64,000 nt of DNA from HGM04593 sp045631205. GTDB lineage: Bacteria > Bacteroidota > Bacteroidia > Bacteroidales > Bacteroidaceae. The stretch is taken from contig JAZQUI010000028.1 of NCBI GenBank assembly GCA_045631205.1, forward strand, positions 142,586 through 206,585, written 5' to 3'. Positions 33,658 through 43,600 of the stretch are shown piece after piece; position 1 is the stretch's first letter, and every line of letters begins with the position of its first letter. Position numbers and translations under genes: made by a program. The notes under the pieces were generated by a model. The model was not told where the DNA came from and did not search any database. It worked only from the letters and a program-made list of their open reading frames with translations.

Positions 33658-36120
33658 TCAAATTAAGTTTATAGGTTTTTTAACTTTCTCTTTAAGAAGT
33701 GCTATTTCCAGTACTTCGTTTATCTCATCCACGTAATGGAATGTGAGTCCTTTAAGGTATATTTCGGGAATGGCCTCTATGTTTCGGCGGTTCTCCTTGC
33801 ACAATATAATCTCTTTTATGCCGGCTCGTTTGGCTGCAAGAATCTTCTCTTTTATACCACCGACAGGCAATACTTTACCACGCAAAGTTATCTCGCCGGT
33901 CATAGCAATGTTGGGCTTTACTTTGCGTTGCGTAAGCGCCGAAACAAGTGCAGTGGTCATTGTGATACCTGCCGAGGGACCGTCTTTGGGTATTGCACCC
34001 TCGGGAACGTGCAGGTGTATATTCCATTTGTCGAACACTTCGTAGGGTATGCCGAGGCTGTCGGAATGTGATTTTATGTACTCGAGAGCAAGTATTGCCG
34101 ACTCCTTCATAACATCGCCAAGGTTACCGGTAAGTGTAATCTTCTCGCCTTTGCCACGGCTCAAACTTGTTTCAATGAAAAGAATCTCTCCGCCTGCGGC
34201 AGTCCAAGCAAGCCCCACTACAACACCGGCATATTCGTTGCCTTGGTAGCGGTCGCGTGTGAATTCCTTCGGGCCTAAAAGCTCTACAAGGTTTTGGGGT
34301 TTTACAGTGGTTATATCAAACTCTCCTTTGCTTGCTTTTTGGCAGGCAAGACGGCGGAAAATTTTGCTTATTTTTTTCTCTAGGCCTCTCACACCCGACT
34401 CGCGTGTGTAGTCCTCGATTATCTGCTCTATGGCAGCTTTATTTATTGTAACTTTCTCTTTGGCAATACCATTAGCCTCCTTTTCTTTGGGGAGAAGGTG
34501 GCGTTTGGCAATCTCAATTTTCTCTTCGGTGAGATAGCCGCTTACCTCTATAAGCTCCATACGGTCGAGTAGTGCGCTTGGTATGTTGCTCAGGTTGTTT
34601 GCAGTAGCAATGAAGAGTACATTGGACAAATCGTAATCCACATCGAGGAAGTTGTCGTGGAATGTGCTGTTCTGCTCGGGGTCAAGAACCTCCAATAAAG
34701 CCGACGATGGGTCGCCGTGGTTCGAAGCCTGTCCCACCTTGTCAATCTCGTCGAGAATGAATACGGGGTTATCGCTACCGGCTTTTGCCAGGTTTTTGAG
34801 TATGCGGCCGGGCATAGCTCCGATATAGGTCTTGCGGTGTCCGCGAATTTCCGATTCATCGTGAAGACCACCTAATGAAACACGCACGTATTTACGGTTA
34901 AGCGCCTCGGCAATAGAACGGCCTAGCGATGTCTTACCAACTCCGGGAGGACCGTAAAGGCAGATGATGGGCGATTTGAGATCTCCTCTCATCTTTAATA
35001 CGGCGAGGTGTTCTATAATTCTCTCTTTCACCTTCTCCAAGCCATAGTGGTCTTTATCAAGAATCTTGCGGGCGTTCTTGATGTCAAGGTTGTCGGTGGT
35101 ACATTTTCCCCACGGCAGGCTCACGAATAGTTGCAGATAATTGAGTTGTACGTGATAGTCGGGTGTCTGTGCCGGTATGCGCTCCAATTTGGCGATTTCC
35201 TTGTTGAATATCTCCCCAACCTCTTTGCTCCACTTTTTGTCTTTTGCCTTGTTTTTGAGAATGGTAGAATCCTGGTCATTGACATTTATTCCCAACTCCT
35301 CCTGAATGTTCTTCAAGTGGTGTTGCAGGAAGTACTCTTTTTGTTGCTTGTTGAGTTCTTGTGTTGTGCGTTTGTGAATCTTTTGTTGCAGCTCCGAAAG
35401 GCTTATCTCCTCCTTTATGTGTGTAAGTACCTGGTAAGCTTTCTCTTTGAGCTCATCAATTTTGAGAAGGTCTATCTTCTTATCTATGTTTGCGTTGATA
35501 TTGGTGCAGAGGAAGTAAAGCAGAAGGTTGTTGTCCTTCATGTTCTTTAAAGCAAACTCTGCATCGCCCTGGCTGTTAGTGTAAAGTGTAAACAACTTCA
35601 ACGCCTTCTCGCGACAGTTGTCCATGATTACGGCAAACTCCTTGTCATCGGGTTTGGGTAGAAGTTCTATGACCTTTTCAATTTTTCCTTGGGGGTATTT
35701 GCCTGAAGTGTCGAGGTGTGTAAGTCTTACTCTATGAAAACCTTGCAGTATGGCAGTGGTCTTGTTGTCGTTCATATTGAACACTCTCACAATCTTTGCC
35801 AGAACTCCGTAGTCGTAAAGGTCTTCGAATGTGGGGTTTTCAATATTCTCGTTCTTCTGACAGAATACACCAATGTAGTTCTTCTTTTCAAATGCTTCCT
35901 TTACCAAACGCAATGAACTCTCCCTTCCGATGCCGACAGGCAGTATGGCGGTAGGGAAAAGTACTGTGTTGCGCAAAGGTAATATAGCTATGTTGTCTAA
36001 GTTGACCTGGGCTGTAAGCGATGTTGTTTCGTCAATGTCTCGGAACTCGGTTATCAGTGAGAAATCCTCGTCTTCTCTCCCGTCGAGTTCAATGAAATCG
36101 AAATTATCTTTGTCGTCCAT
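33658..36120 (-). CDS. lon: ATP-dependent protease Lon
   Basis: A cytosolic AAA+ protease that degrades misfolded and regulatory proteins. The protein has 820 residues: N-terminal LON substrate-binding domain (about 40-245; ILPLRNTVLFPTAILPV), a coiled helical region, the AAA+ module with Walker A GPPGVGKTSLGRS near 385 and Walker B VFILDEIDKVG, and the protease domain with the catalytic Ser in KDGPSAGITM near 713 and Lys in GGIKEKILAAKRAG near 757. The N-terminus is acidic and typical for Bacteroidota Lon. It seems to head the minus-strand group lon-tgt-lptF/G-DEAD helicase. Confidence 0.96.
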   Translation of the reverse strand: MDDKDNFDFIELDGREDEDFSLITEFRDIDETTSLTAQVNLDNIAILPLRNTVLFPTAILPVGIGRESSLRLVKEAFEKKNYIGVFCQKNENIENPTFEDLYDYGVLAKIVRVFNMNDNKTTAILQGFHRVRLTHLDTSGKYPQGKIEKVIELLPKPDDKEFAVIMDNCREKALKLFTLYTNSQGDAEFALKNMKDNNLLLYFLCTNINANIDKKIDLLKIDELKEKAYQVLTHIKEEISLSELQQKIHKRTTQELNKQQKEYFLQHHLKNIQEELGINVNDQDSTILKNKAKDKKWSKEVGEIFNKEIAKLERIPAQTPDYHVQLNYLQLFVSLPWGKCTTDNLDIKNARKILDKDHYGLEKVKERIIEHLAVLKMRGDLKSPIICLYGPPGVGKTSLGRSIAEALNRKYVRVSLGGLHDESEIRGHRKTYIGAMPGRILKNLAKAGSDNPVFILDEIDKVGQASNHGDPSSALLEVLDPEQNSTFHDNFLDVDYDLSNVLFIATANNLSNIPSALLDRMELIEVSGYLTEEKIEIAKRHLLPKEKEANGIAKEKVTINKAAIEQIIEDYTRESGVRGLEKKISKIFRRLACQKASKGEFDITTVKPQNLVELLGPKEFTRDRYQGNEYAGVVVGLAWTAAGGEILFIETSLSRGKGEKITLTGNLGDVMKESAILALEYIKSHSDSLGIPYEVFDKWNIHLHVPEGAIPKDGPSAGITMTTALVSALTQRKVKPNIAMTGEITLRGKVLPVGGIKEKILAAKRAGIKEIILCKENRRNIEAIPEIYLKGLTFHYVDEINEVLEIALLKEKVKKPINLI

Positions 36121-36326
36121 TCTCTGTATCTTTTTATAAATGCTTTTTTCTCTACTTTAAAACGCGAATTTACGACTATTTGGCGATATAATAAAATATT
36201 TTCACTTTAATTATAAATAAATATAGCAGTGTTGCCTCGTTGAATGCTGGTGTTAATTAAAGTTGGTTGTTATTTCTTTTTGTCCGGCAATTGTTATATC
36301 TTCGCAAAAGAAATGCAATTGAAGCC

Positions 36327-37451
36327 TTGGATACTAAAAAGAGCATATTGTTTTTGATAAATCCTAAGTCGGGAGTGGGGGGTAAACGCTCTGTTCCGCG
36401 CTTGGTGAGAACTCTTGTGGACAAGAGTAAATTCAATGTGACTATAAGGCAAACACAATATGTTGCGCACGCTTGTGAGCTAACCCTTGAAGCGGTGAAG
36501 CGTGGGGTGGATGTAGTTGTGGCTGTTGGTGGTGATGGTACGGTTAATGAGGTGGCGCGTTCTCTTGTCGGTAGTAAAACTGCTCTAGGAATTGTTCCTT
36601 GTGGTTCGGGTAATGGTCTCGCTCGCCATTTGGGTATTCCTTTGGATATCAAACGTGCCATAGAATTTATAAACACAGCTGAAATTACGGCGGTTGATTA
36701 TGGTAAAATAAACGGACATCCTTTTTTTTGTATCTGTGGTATCGGTTTTGATGCTCTTGTAAGCAATAGTTTTGCTCATTGTACACGTCGCGGGCTTTTG
36801 GGGTATATGAATCAAACGCTTGTCGATTGGTTGAGTTATGAGCCTGAGGTTTATGAACTGGAGAGTGAGTCTTTTAAAAAGAGTTACAAGGCATTCCTTG
36901 TTGCTTGCGGTAACGCGGCGCAATATGGTAATAATGCGTACATAAGCCCCAATGCGTCTATGCGCGATGGACTTCTTAGCGTGACAGTGCTGGAACCTTT
37001 CCCGGTGGTCGATGTTCCGCTTATTCTCGGGCAGTTGTTTGGTCGTTCTCTTGATAAGAATGGTCATATTAAAACGCTTGAAGCAAAGTGGCTTAAAATA
37101 AAAAGAAATGCTGCCGGACCTGTGCATTTTGATGGTGAACCGGCGATGATGGATGCGGAGATTCTTGTGGAAATGGTTCCTCTTGGCCTGAATGTGCTTG
37201 CTTCTCCTGGTTGGGACGGTTTGAGTGCGGTGGTGCCCATGTATAAGCAGGTGTTTGAACTTATAAATGTTCCGGTTCCCGATGTGAATATAACAATGCC
37301 CAAACTTGATTTGTCTAAACTCGATTTGTCAAAAATGGAACTGCCAAAGGTTGAAACTTTGTTGCCAAAGATAAATATAGACGAGATAAAGGGTAGGTTG
37401 CCGCAGATATCTGCGTTGAAAAACATTCGTCGAAATACAAAAGACAAATAA
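36327..37451 (+). CDS. Diacylglycerol/sphingosine kinase-like lipid kinase
   Basis: A protein of about 374 residues of the DAGK catalytic-domain family (YegS/LCB5 type): SILFLINPKSGVGGKR, VVAVGGDGTVNEVARSL, and GIVPCGSGNGLARHL are the nucleotide-binding motifs. It would phosphorylate a lipid; in Bacteroidales, a sphingoid base or diacylglycerol. The start is not an ATG: a -7-like box (TATCTTCG, 36297-36304) excludes the far upstream TTG at 36267, and I prefer TTG at 36327 (MDTKKSILFLINPKSG). The C-terminus carries an unusual repeat, PKLDLSKLDLSKMELPK, and a basic end, beyond the normal domain. Confidence 0.82.
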   Translation: MDTKKSILFLINPKSGVGGKRSVPRLVRTLVDKSKFNVTIRQTQYVAHACELTLEAVKRGVDVVVAVGGDGTVNEVARSLVGSKTALGIVPCGSGNGLARHLGIPLDIKRAIEFINTAEITAVDYGKINGHPFFCICGIGFDALVSNSFAHCTRRGLLGYMNQTLVDWLSYEPEVYELESESFKKSYKAFLVACGNAAQYGNNAYISPNASMRDGLLSVTVLEPFPVVDVPLILGQLFGRSLDKNGHIKTLEAKWLKIKRNAAGPVHFDGEPAMMDAEILVEMVPLGLNVLASPGWDGLSAVVPMYKQVFELINVPVPDVNITMPKLDLSKLDLSKMELPKVETLLPKINIDEIKGRLPQISALKNIRRNTKDK

Positions 37452-37513
37452 ATTTTTATATTGAAAAATATTTACATTTGTAATTTGTTTGTGCGCATGA
37501 AAAATGCGAGGCT

Positions 37514-38224
37514 TTAAACTATTTTCAAATAAAAATCCCTTAAAAGGCTTTTTGCTTTTTCGCTGTATTCTCCGGGGTGGTTTTCGAGTATAAGCTCTTC
37601 GGTTTTTGGAGATGTACACACCTCTCTGCCGAATTCAACCAATATTCTTTTTGCCTTTTTGCGAGGTGTCGTGCGTACAAATGTGATTTTGTGCGTTGAA
37701 AATCCTTTGAAAATAGCTTCTTTTTCCCACAATTCAAAGATGTCGTCGGGTATGATGAGTGAAATGCTCCCGTTTGTGTTTAATATCTCTTTGGCGTGGG
37801 TAAAGAAGGCTTCGGGTGTCAGGCTGTCGTTGTGGCGCGCCAATGTGCGTTGCTCGTTATCGCATTTCAGGCTGTTGTTGAAATACGGCGGGTTGCTTAC
37901 AATGCAGTCGTAAAGTGTAGTGGGCTTGTGCGTGAGAAAATCGCCGTTGATAATCTTGATTCTCTCGCTCCATGGAGAGTTCTTTACGTTTTCTTTCGCT
38001 TTTGCCGCAGCGGTAGGGTTAATCTCGATGCCGGTGACTTCTGCTTTGCTGCGTTGTGCAGCCATGATTGCTATAAGTCCGCTGCCGGTGCCTGCGTCGA
38101 GAATCTTTTTTCGTTCCTTTGTGTCGAACCATGCGCCAAGAAGGCAACCGTCAGTGCCAACCTTCATTGCACATCCATCCTGCTCAATAGTGAATTGTTT
38201 GAATTTGAAATAGTTGTTCGACAT
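37514..38224 (-). CDS. trmN6: tRNA1(Val) (adenine(37)-N6)-methyltransferase
   Basis: Methylates A37 of tRNA-Val using SAM. The protein has 236 residues: the SAM-binding motif ILDAGTGSGLIAIMAAQR, GIEINPTAA, and the amino-methyltransferase motif IVSNPPYFNNSL, as in YfiC/TrmN6. The opening FKFKQFTIEQDGCAMKVGTDG is characteristic. It lies 59 bases downstream of tRNA-Thr on the same strand. A weak hairpin (38245-38268) separates them, so it may be partly transcribed from the tRNA promoter. Confidence 0.9.
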   Translation of the reverse strand: MSNNYFKFKQFTIEQDGCAMKVGTDGCLLGAWFDTKERKKILDAGTGSGLIAIMAAQRSKAEVTGIEINPTAAAKAKENVKNSPWSERIKIINGDFLTHKPTTLYDCIVSNPPYFNNSLKCDNEQRTLARHNDSLTPEAFFTHAKEILNTNGSISLIIPDDIFELWEKEAIFKGFSTHKITFVRTTPRKKAKRILVEFGREVCTSPKTEELILENHPGEYSEKAKSLLRDFYLKIV

Positions 38225-38244
38225 TTGTATTGGTTAAAACGACA

Positions 38245-38268
38245 AGAGACTGTTTAATAACAGCCTCT
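38245..38268. terminator. Weak terminator-like hairpin between tRNA-Thr and trmN6
   Basis: AGAGACTGTT (38245-38254) pairs with AACAGCCTCT (38259-38268) with one A-C mismatch; T's follow on both sides. It could release tRNA-Thr precursors while allowing some readthrough. Confidence 0.45.
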
Positions 38269-38283
38269 GTTTTTATTATTTAG

Positions 38284-38356
<73 letters not shown>

Positions 38357-38370
38357 AAGGAAATCGCGTG

Positions 38371-38401
38371 CAAAGATAGATGATAAAAAGATTTGTGCAA
38401 A
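38371..38401 (-). promoter_or_regulatory. Promoter of tRNA-Thr
   Basis: On the minus strand, TTTG (38401-38398), 19 bases, TATCTTTG (38378-38371): an exact match to the consensus, 14 bases before the tRNA. Confidence 0.75.
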
Positions 38402-38454
38402 ATAATCGCATTAAAAAACATTGGAAAATGATAATAAAATATCGTTTCACGCGC

Positions 38455-38485
38455 TTGTTACTAATAAATAATTTTTATACCTTTG
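38455..38485 (+). promoter_or_regulatory. Promoter of the structured small RNA
   Basis: TTG (38455-38457), 20 bases, TACCTTTG (38478-38485): an exact match to the consensus, placing the transcript start near 38490. Confidence 0.7.
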
Positions 38486-38489
38486 TGGC

Positions 38490-38649
38490 TGATTAAAACA
38501 ATACTCTATGAACGTGGTTTGCGGTAATATAAAACAGATGTCGGTAAAGGAACACGCCGGTGATTCCTTTTCGCTTGTTTGTCTTGTTGCAAAATCTACA
38601 CGTTTCCTGTTTTTTTTATGATAGTCGTTTCGTTGAAACGGCTTTTTTT
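38490..38649 (+). ncRNA. Probable structured small RNA, about 160 nt
   Basis: This stretch has its own consensus promoter and ends in a rho-independent terminator (GTCGTTTC/GAAACGGC, 38624-38642, then seven T's). The part between folds into a rod of nested helices: AACGTG 38511-38516 with CACGTT 38599-38604; TTTGC 38518-38522 with GCAAA 38589-38593; AAACA 38532-38536 with TGTTT 38576-38580; and an apical 10-bp hairpin 38546-38555 with 38560-38570 (one bulged A, loop GCCG). AAAACA near the 5' end can also pair with TGTTTT near 38609. A 37-codon ORF from ATG 38508 overlaps it, but the nested pairing argues for RNA function. The rod shape recalls 6S RNA; identity is unproven. Confidence 0.65.
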
Positions 38650-38658
38650 GTATCTTTA
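38628..38658 (+). promoter_or_regulatory. Candidate promoter of the PurF-type gene
   Basis: TTTC (38628-38631), 19 bases, TATCTTTA (38651-38658). Its -33 element lies inside the small-RNA terminator. It lies 57 bases before the ATG at 38716. Confidence 0.5.
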
Positions 38659-38715
38659 CGGAAAATAAATAAGAAAACGGGGTAGTAAGAATATATTAAA
38701 TTAACGATAAATATT

Positions 38716-40596
38716 ATGGAACCTTTATTGCACGAATGTGGCGTTGCGATGATACGCTTGCGTAAACCCCTTGAATACTATAAAGAAAAATATGGTACCT
38801 GGGCCTATGGTATGAATAAACTATTTCTGCTTATGAACAAGCAGTACAACCGTGGTCAGCAAGGTGCCGGTATAGCTTGTGTCAAACTTAAAGCATCTCC
38901 CGGTGAGGATTATATGTCGCGCGAAAGAGCCGAGGGTGCCGGCGCAATCTCCGAAGTGTTTGCAGCTGCAAATAAAGATATGCAAGCTCATCCCAAGGAT
39001 AAGAAAGGCAATGCAGAATACGCTTATCGTCATTTTGGTTTTGCCGGTGAGCTGTATATGGGCCACTTGCGATATTCCGGTACAGGAAGAACCGGTATGC
39101 AATATGTACACCCGTTCCTGCGTCGTAACAACTGGCGTGCCAAGAACCTCGCTCTTTGTGGTAACTTCCACATAACAAATGTTGATGATGTGTTCCACGA
39201 ACTTGTTTCTCACGGTCAGCACCCCCGTGTTCATGCCGATACGTATATTATGCTTGAACTTATGGGACACCGTCTCGACCGCGAGGTGGAGCGCATATTC
39301 AAAGAGTGCGAGCAGGAGGGTCTGCAGGGAATGGATATAACCAATACGATAGAGGAACGTATGGATATCTCGAACGTACTCCGCACATCGGTGCCTTTGC
39401 TTGACGGTGGTTATGTGTTCTGCGGAATAACCGGTAGCGGTGAGATGTTTACAATGCGAGACCCCTGGGGCGTGCGTACAGCTTATTGGTATGCCGACGA
39501 TGAGATTTTTGTTGTAGCCAGCGAGCGTGCTGCTTTGCAGACTGCATTGAACCTCAAAGCCGAGGATGTTATAGAGATGAAACCAGGTGAAGCGCTCATT
39601 GTAAACAAACGCGGTGAGTTGCGTAGAGAAATTATCATAGAGCAGAAAGCTTTCCTTCCTTGTTCATTCGAGCGCATATATTTCAGCCGCGGAAACGATG
39701 GTGATATATATAAGGAGCGCAAAATGCTCGGTTCAAATCTCAAGGAGCAGATTTTGAAGGCTATCGACTACGACCTCGACAATACTGTTTTCTCATTCAT
39801 TCCCAATACTGCCGAAATGGCATTCTACGGAATGGTAGAGGGTATGGAAGAGTTCCTCAACGAATGGAAAATTAAGGAACTTACATCGGGCAAGCAGTTA
39901 AGCGAAGAGGAAATTCTCAGTATAGTATCTAAAAAGGTGCGTCAGGAGAAGGTTGCAAACAAGGATATAAAGATGCGTACCTTTATTACCGCCGGTGACA
40001 AACGTAACGACCTTGCCGCACACGTTTACGACATAACTTATGGCACAATAAAGCCTAAGGTTGACAATCTTGTTGTGATAGACGATAGTATTGTGCGTGG
40101 AACAACTCTCAAACAAAGTATCTTGAATATACTCGATCGTCTTGAACCCAAAAAGATAATTGTAGTATCGTCTTCGCCTCAGATTCGTTATCCCGACTAT
40201 TATGGCATAGATATGGAGAAGTTCGACCACTTTGTGGCGTTTAAAGCAGCTCTTGAACTCTTGTACGAGCGTGGCAAGAGAGCCATTATAGACCAGACAT
40301 ACAAAAACTGTATCGAGGAGCTTAAGAAACCCGACAGTGAGCAGGTAAACTGCACACGTGCAATTTACAAACCATTCACTCCCGATGAAATATCGGTGAA
40401 GATTGGTGAGTTGCTCAAACCTGTTGATCTTAAAGCCGATCTTGAACTTGTATTCCAGTCACTTTCGGGATTGCACTCGGCTTGTCCCAATCACTTGGGC
40501 GACTGGTATTTCAGCGGAATATATCCCACTCCCGGTGGTAATCGCCTTGTGAACGAGGCTTTTGTTGAGTACTACGAAACCTACTTGTACCGATAA
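38716..40596 (+). CDS. Long amidophosphoribosyltransferase (PurF)-type enzyme
   Basis: A protein of 626 residues with a class II glutamine amidotransferase domain and a type I phosphoribosyltransferase domain. Cys8 in MEPLLHECGVAM is the likely nucleophile after propeptide removal; NRGQQGAGIACVKL and MGHLRYSGTG are glutaminase motifs; VVIDDSIVRGTTL near residue 455 is the PRPP loop. Canonical PurF has about 470-505 residues; this one has inserts in the glutaminase part and a longer C-terminus. It may be PurF itself or a specialised paralogue, as found in Bacteroidota. carB follows after 26 bases, so the two glutamine- or ammonia-using enzymes are probably co-transcribed. Confidence 0.85.
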   Translation: MEPLLHECGVAMIRLRKPLEYYKEKYGTWAYGMNKLFLLMNKQYNRGQQGAGIACVKLKASPGEDYMSRERAEGAGAISEVFAAANKDMQAHPKDKKGNAEYAYRHFGFAGELYMGHLRYSGTGRTGMQYVHPFLRRNNWRAKNLALCGNFHITNVDDVFHELVSHGQHPRVHADTYIMLELMGHRLDREVERIFKECEQEGLQGMDITNTIEERMDISNVLRTSVPLLDGGYVFCGITGSGEMFTMRDPWGVRTAYWYADDEIFVVASERAALQTALNLKAEDVIEMKPGEALIVNKRGELRREIIIEQKAFLPCSFERIYFSRGNDGDIYKERKMLGSNLKEQILKAIDYDLDNTVFSFIPNTAEMAFYGMVEGMEEFLNEWKIKELTSGKQLSEEEILSIVSKKVRQEKVANKDIKMRTFITAGDKRNDLAAHVYDITYGTIKPKVDNLVVIDDSIVRGTTLKQSILNILDRLEPKKIIVVSSSPQIRYPDYYGIDMEKFDHFVAFKAALELLYERGKRAIIDQTYKNCIEELKKPDSEQVNCTRAIYKPFTPDEISVKIGELLKPVDLKADLELVFQSLSGLHSACPNHLGDWYFSGIYPTPGGNRLVNEAFVEYYETYLYR

Positions 40597-40622
40597 AAAC
40601 AATCAAATATAAATTTAAGGAT

Positions 40623-43600
40623 ATGAAAGAACAACTTAAAAAAGTATTATTGCTTGGTTCAGGTGCTTTGCGCATTGGTCAGGCTGGTGAGTTCGATTAC
40701 TCCGGTTCACAGGCCCTTAAAGCTCTTCGTGAAGAGGGCATACAATCGGTGCTCATCAACCCTAACGTTGCAACCATCCAGACATCGGAAGGTATAGCAG
40801 ATAAAGTTTACTTCCTTCCTGTAGATGTACACAATGTTGAGGAGATTATTAAAAAGGAGCGCCCCGATGGTATTTTGCTTGCTTTCGGTGGCCAGACTGC
40901 CCTCAACTGCGGTACCGAACTTTATCAGAAAGGTATTCTTGAGAAATATGGCGTGAAAGTTCTTGGTACATCGGTAGAGGCTATCATGTACACCGAGGAC
41001 CGCGACCTCTTTGTAAAGAAACTCGACGAGATACCTATGAAGACTCCAGTGAGCCAGGCAGTAGAGAGTATGGAAGATGCTCTTAAAGCCGCACACAAGA
41101 TCGGTTTCCCCGTTATGGTGCGTTCTGCATATGCTCTTGGTGGTCTTGGTAGCGGAATTTGCCGCGATGAGGAGAGTTTTATCAAACTCGCCGAGAGTGC
41201 CTTTACATTCTCTAACCAGATTCTCGTTGAGGAGTCGCTCAAAGGTTGGAAGGAGATTGAGTTCGAGGTAATCCGCGATGCTAACGACCACTGTTTCACT
41301 GTGGCAAGCATGGAGAATTTCGACCCCCTCGGTATTCACACCGGAGAGTCAATCGTGGTTGCTCCCACTTGTTCACTTACTGACGAGCAGGTTAAGTTTA
41401 TGCAGGAAATATCTGTAAAAGCTATCCGTCACCTCGGTATTGTGGGTGAATGTAATATACAGTATGCTTTCAATGCCGAAACAAACGATTATCGTGTAAT
41501 TGAGGTTAACGCTCGTTTGAGCCGTTCTTCAGCGTTGGCATCAAAGGCTACCGGTTACCCCCTTGCTTTTGTAGCAGCAAAAATTGCTCTCGGATACACA
41601 CTCGACCAGATTGGCGAGATGGGTACTCCCAATTCAGCATACAAAGCTCCCGAGCTCGACTACCTTATATGTAAGATTCCCCGTTGGGACTTGACTAAGT
41701 TTGCCGGTGTATCTCGTCAAATCGGTTCAAGCATGAAATCGGTAGGTGAGATTATGTCAATCGGTCGCACTTTCGAAGAGGTTATCCAGAAGGGCTTGCG
41801 TATGATTGGTCAGGGTATGCACGGTTTTGTAGGTAACGAGCACACACACTTTGAAAACCTTGACGAAGAACTTGCCAACCCTACCGATATGCGCGTCTTC
41901 TCAATTGCATCGGCTCTTGAGCAAGGTTACACGGTAGAGCGCATCAGCGAACTCACAAAGATTGACCCTTGGTTCTTGGGCAAGCTTAAGAATATTGTAG
42001 ACTACAAGAATGTTTTGATGGGTTACAATACTCTCGAGGAACTTCCCGAAGAGGTTTTGCGCAAAGCCAAAGAGCTTGGTTTCTCTGACTTCCAGATTGC
42101 ACGTTTCGTTCTCAAGAATGAGAAAAATATGGAGGCCGGTAACCTTGCAGTTCGCACCCGTCGTAAAGAACTCAATGTGTTGCCTGCAGTTAAACGTATA
42201 AACACAGTTGCGTCGGAACACCCCGAACTTACCAACTATCTTTATATGACATATGGTGCAAAGGGTTACGATGTAAACTACTACAAAGCAGACAAATCGG
42301 TTGTTGTTCTCGGTTCGGGAGCCTATCGTATCGGTTCATCGGTAGAGTTTGACTGGTGCTCGGTTAATGCTGTACAGACAGCTCGCAAACTCGGCTATAA
42401 ATCGATTATGATTAACTACAACCCCGAGACCGTATCTACCGACTATGATATGTGCGACCGTCTTTACTTCGACGAGCTTTCACTTGAACGTGTACTCGAT
42501 GTTATTGACCTCGAACAGCCCGGTGGTGTAATTGTTTCAGTGGGTGGTCAGATACCTAACAACCTTGCGATGAAACTTCATCGTCAGTCAGTGCCCATTC
42601 TTGGAACATCGCCCCTCTCAATCGACCGCGCAGAGAACCGTCACAAATTCTCGGCTATGCTCGACCAGCTTGGTATCGACCAGCCTGCTTGGAAAGAGCT
42701 TACCAGTATCGAGGAGATGGAGGATTTTGTAAACAAAGTTGGTTACCCCGTACTTGTACGTCCCTCTTATGTGCTCTCGGGTGCAGCGATGAATGTTTGC
42801 TACAACGAAGAGGAGTTGCGTGAATTCCTTAAGATGGCAGCCGCTGTCTCTAAAGAGTTCCCCGTTGTTGTGTCACAATTTATGATTGAGACAAAAGAGA
42901 TTGAGTTCGATGCTGTAGCACAAAACGGTGAGGTTGTAGAGTATGCAATTTCAGAGCACGTTGAGTTTGCCGGTGTACACTCTGGCGATGCAACACTCGT
43001 GTTCCCTGCACAGAAAATATACTTTGAGACAGCGCGTCGTATTAAGAAGATAAGCCGCAGAATTGCCAAAGAGCTTAATATCTCTGGTCCCTTCAACATT
43101 CAGTTCCTTGCAAAGAACAATGAGGTTAAGGTTATCGAGTGTAACTTGCGTGCTTCTCGTTCTTTCCCCTTCGTTTCTAAGATACTTAAACGTAACTTCA
43201 TTGAGACAGCAACCCGCATTATGCTCGGTGCTCCTTACAGCCAGCCCGACAAGTCGGCATTCGATATCGACTGGATTGGTGTTAAAGCATCGCAGTTCTC
43301 ATTCTCACGTCTCCATAAGGCCGACCCAGTACTTGGTGTAGATATGTCATCTACCGGTGAAGTCGGTTGTATTGGCGATGACTTTGAGGAGGCACTTCTC
43401 AATGCAATGATAGCAGTAGGGTACAGCGTTCCCGAAAAGAACGTAATGGTATCTTCGGGTGCTTCAAAATCAAAAGTTGACCTTCTTGAGTCAACAGCGA
43501 TACTCGCTCAGAAGGGTTACAACATCTTCGCAACATCGGGTACTGCAAAATTCCTCAACGAGAACGGAATAAATGCAACTCCTGTAATGTGGCCCGACGA

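Noticed and set aside
38508..38621. 37-codon ORF inside the proposed small RNA
   Set aside because: The same bases form nested helices with a promoter and terminator, and the peptide has no recognisable feature. Kept only as a possible dual function.
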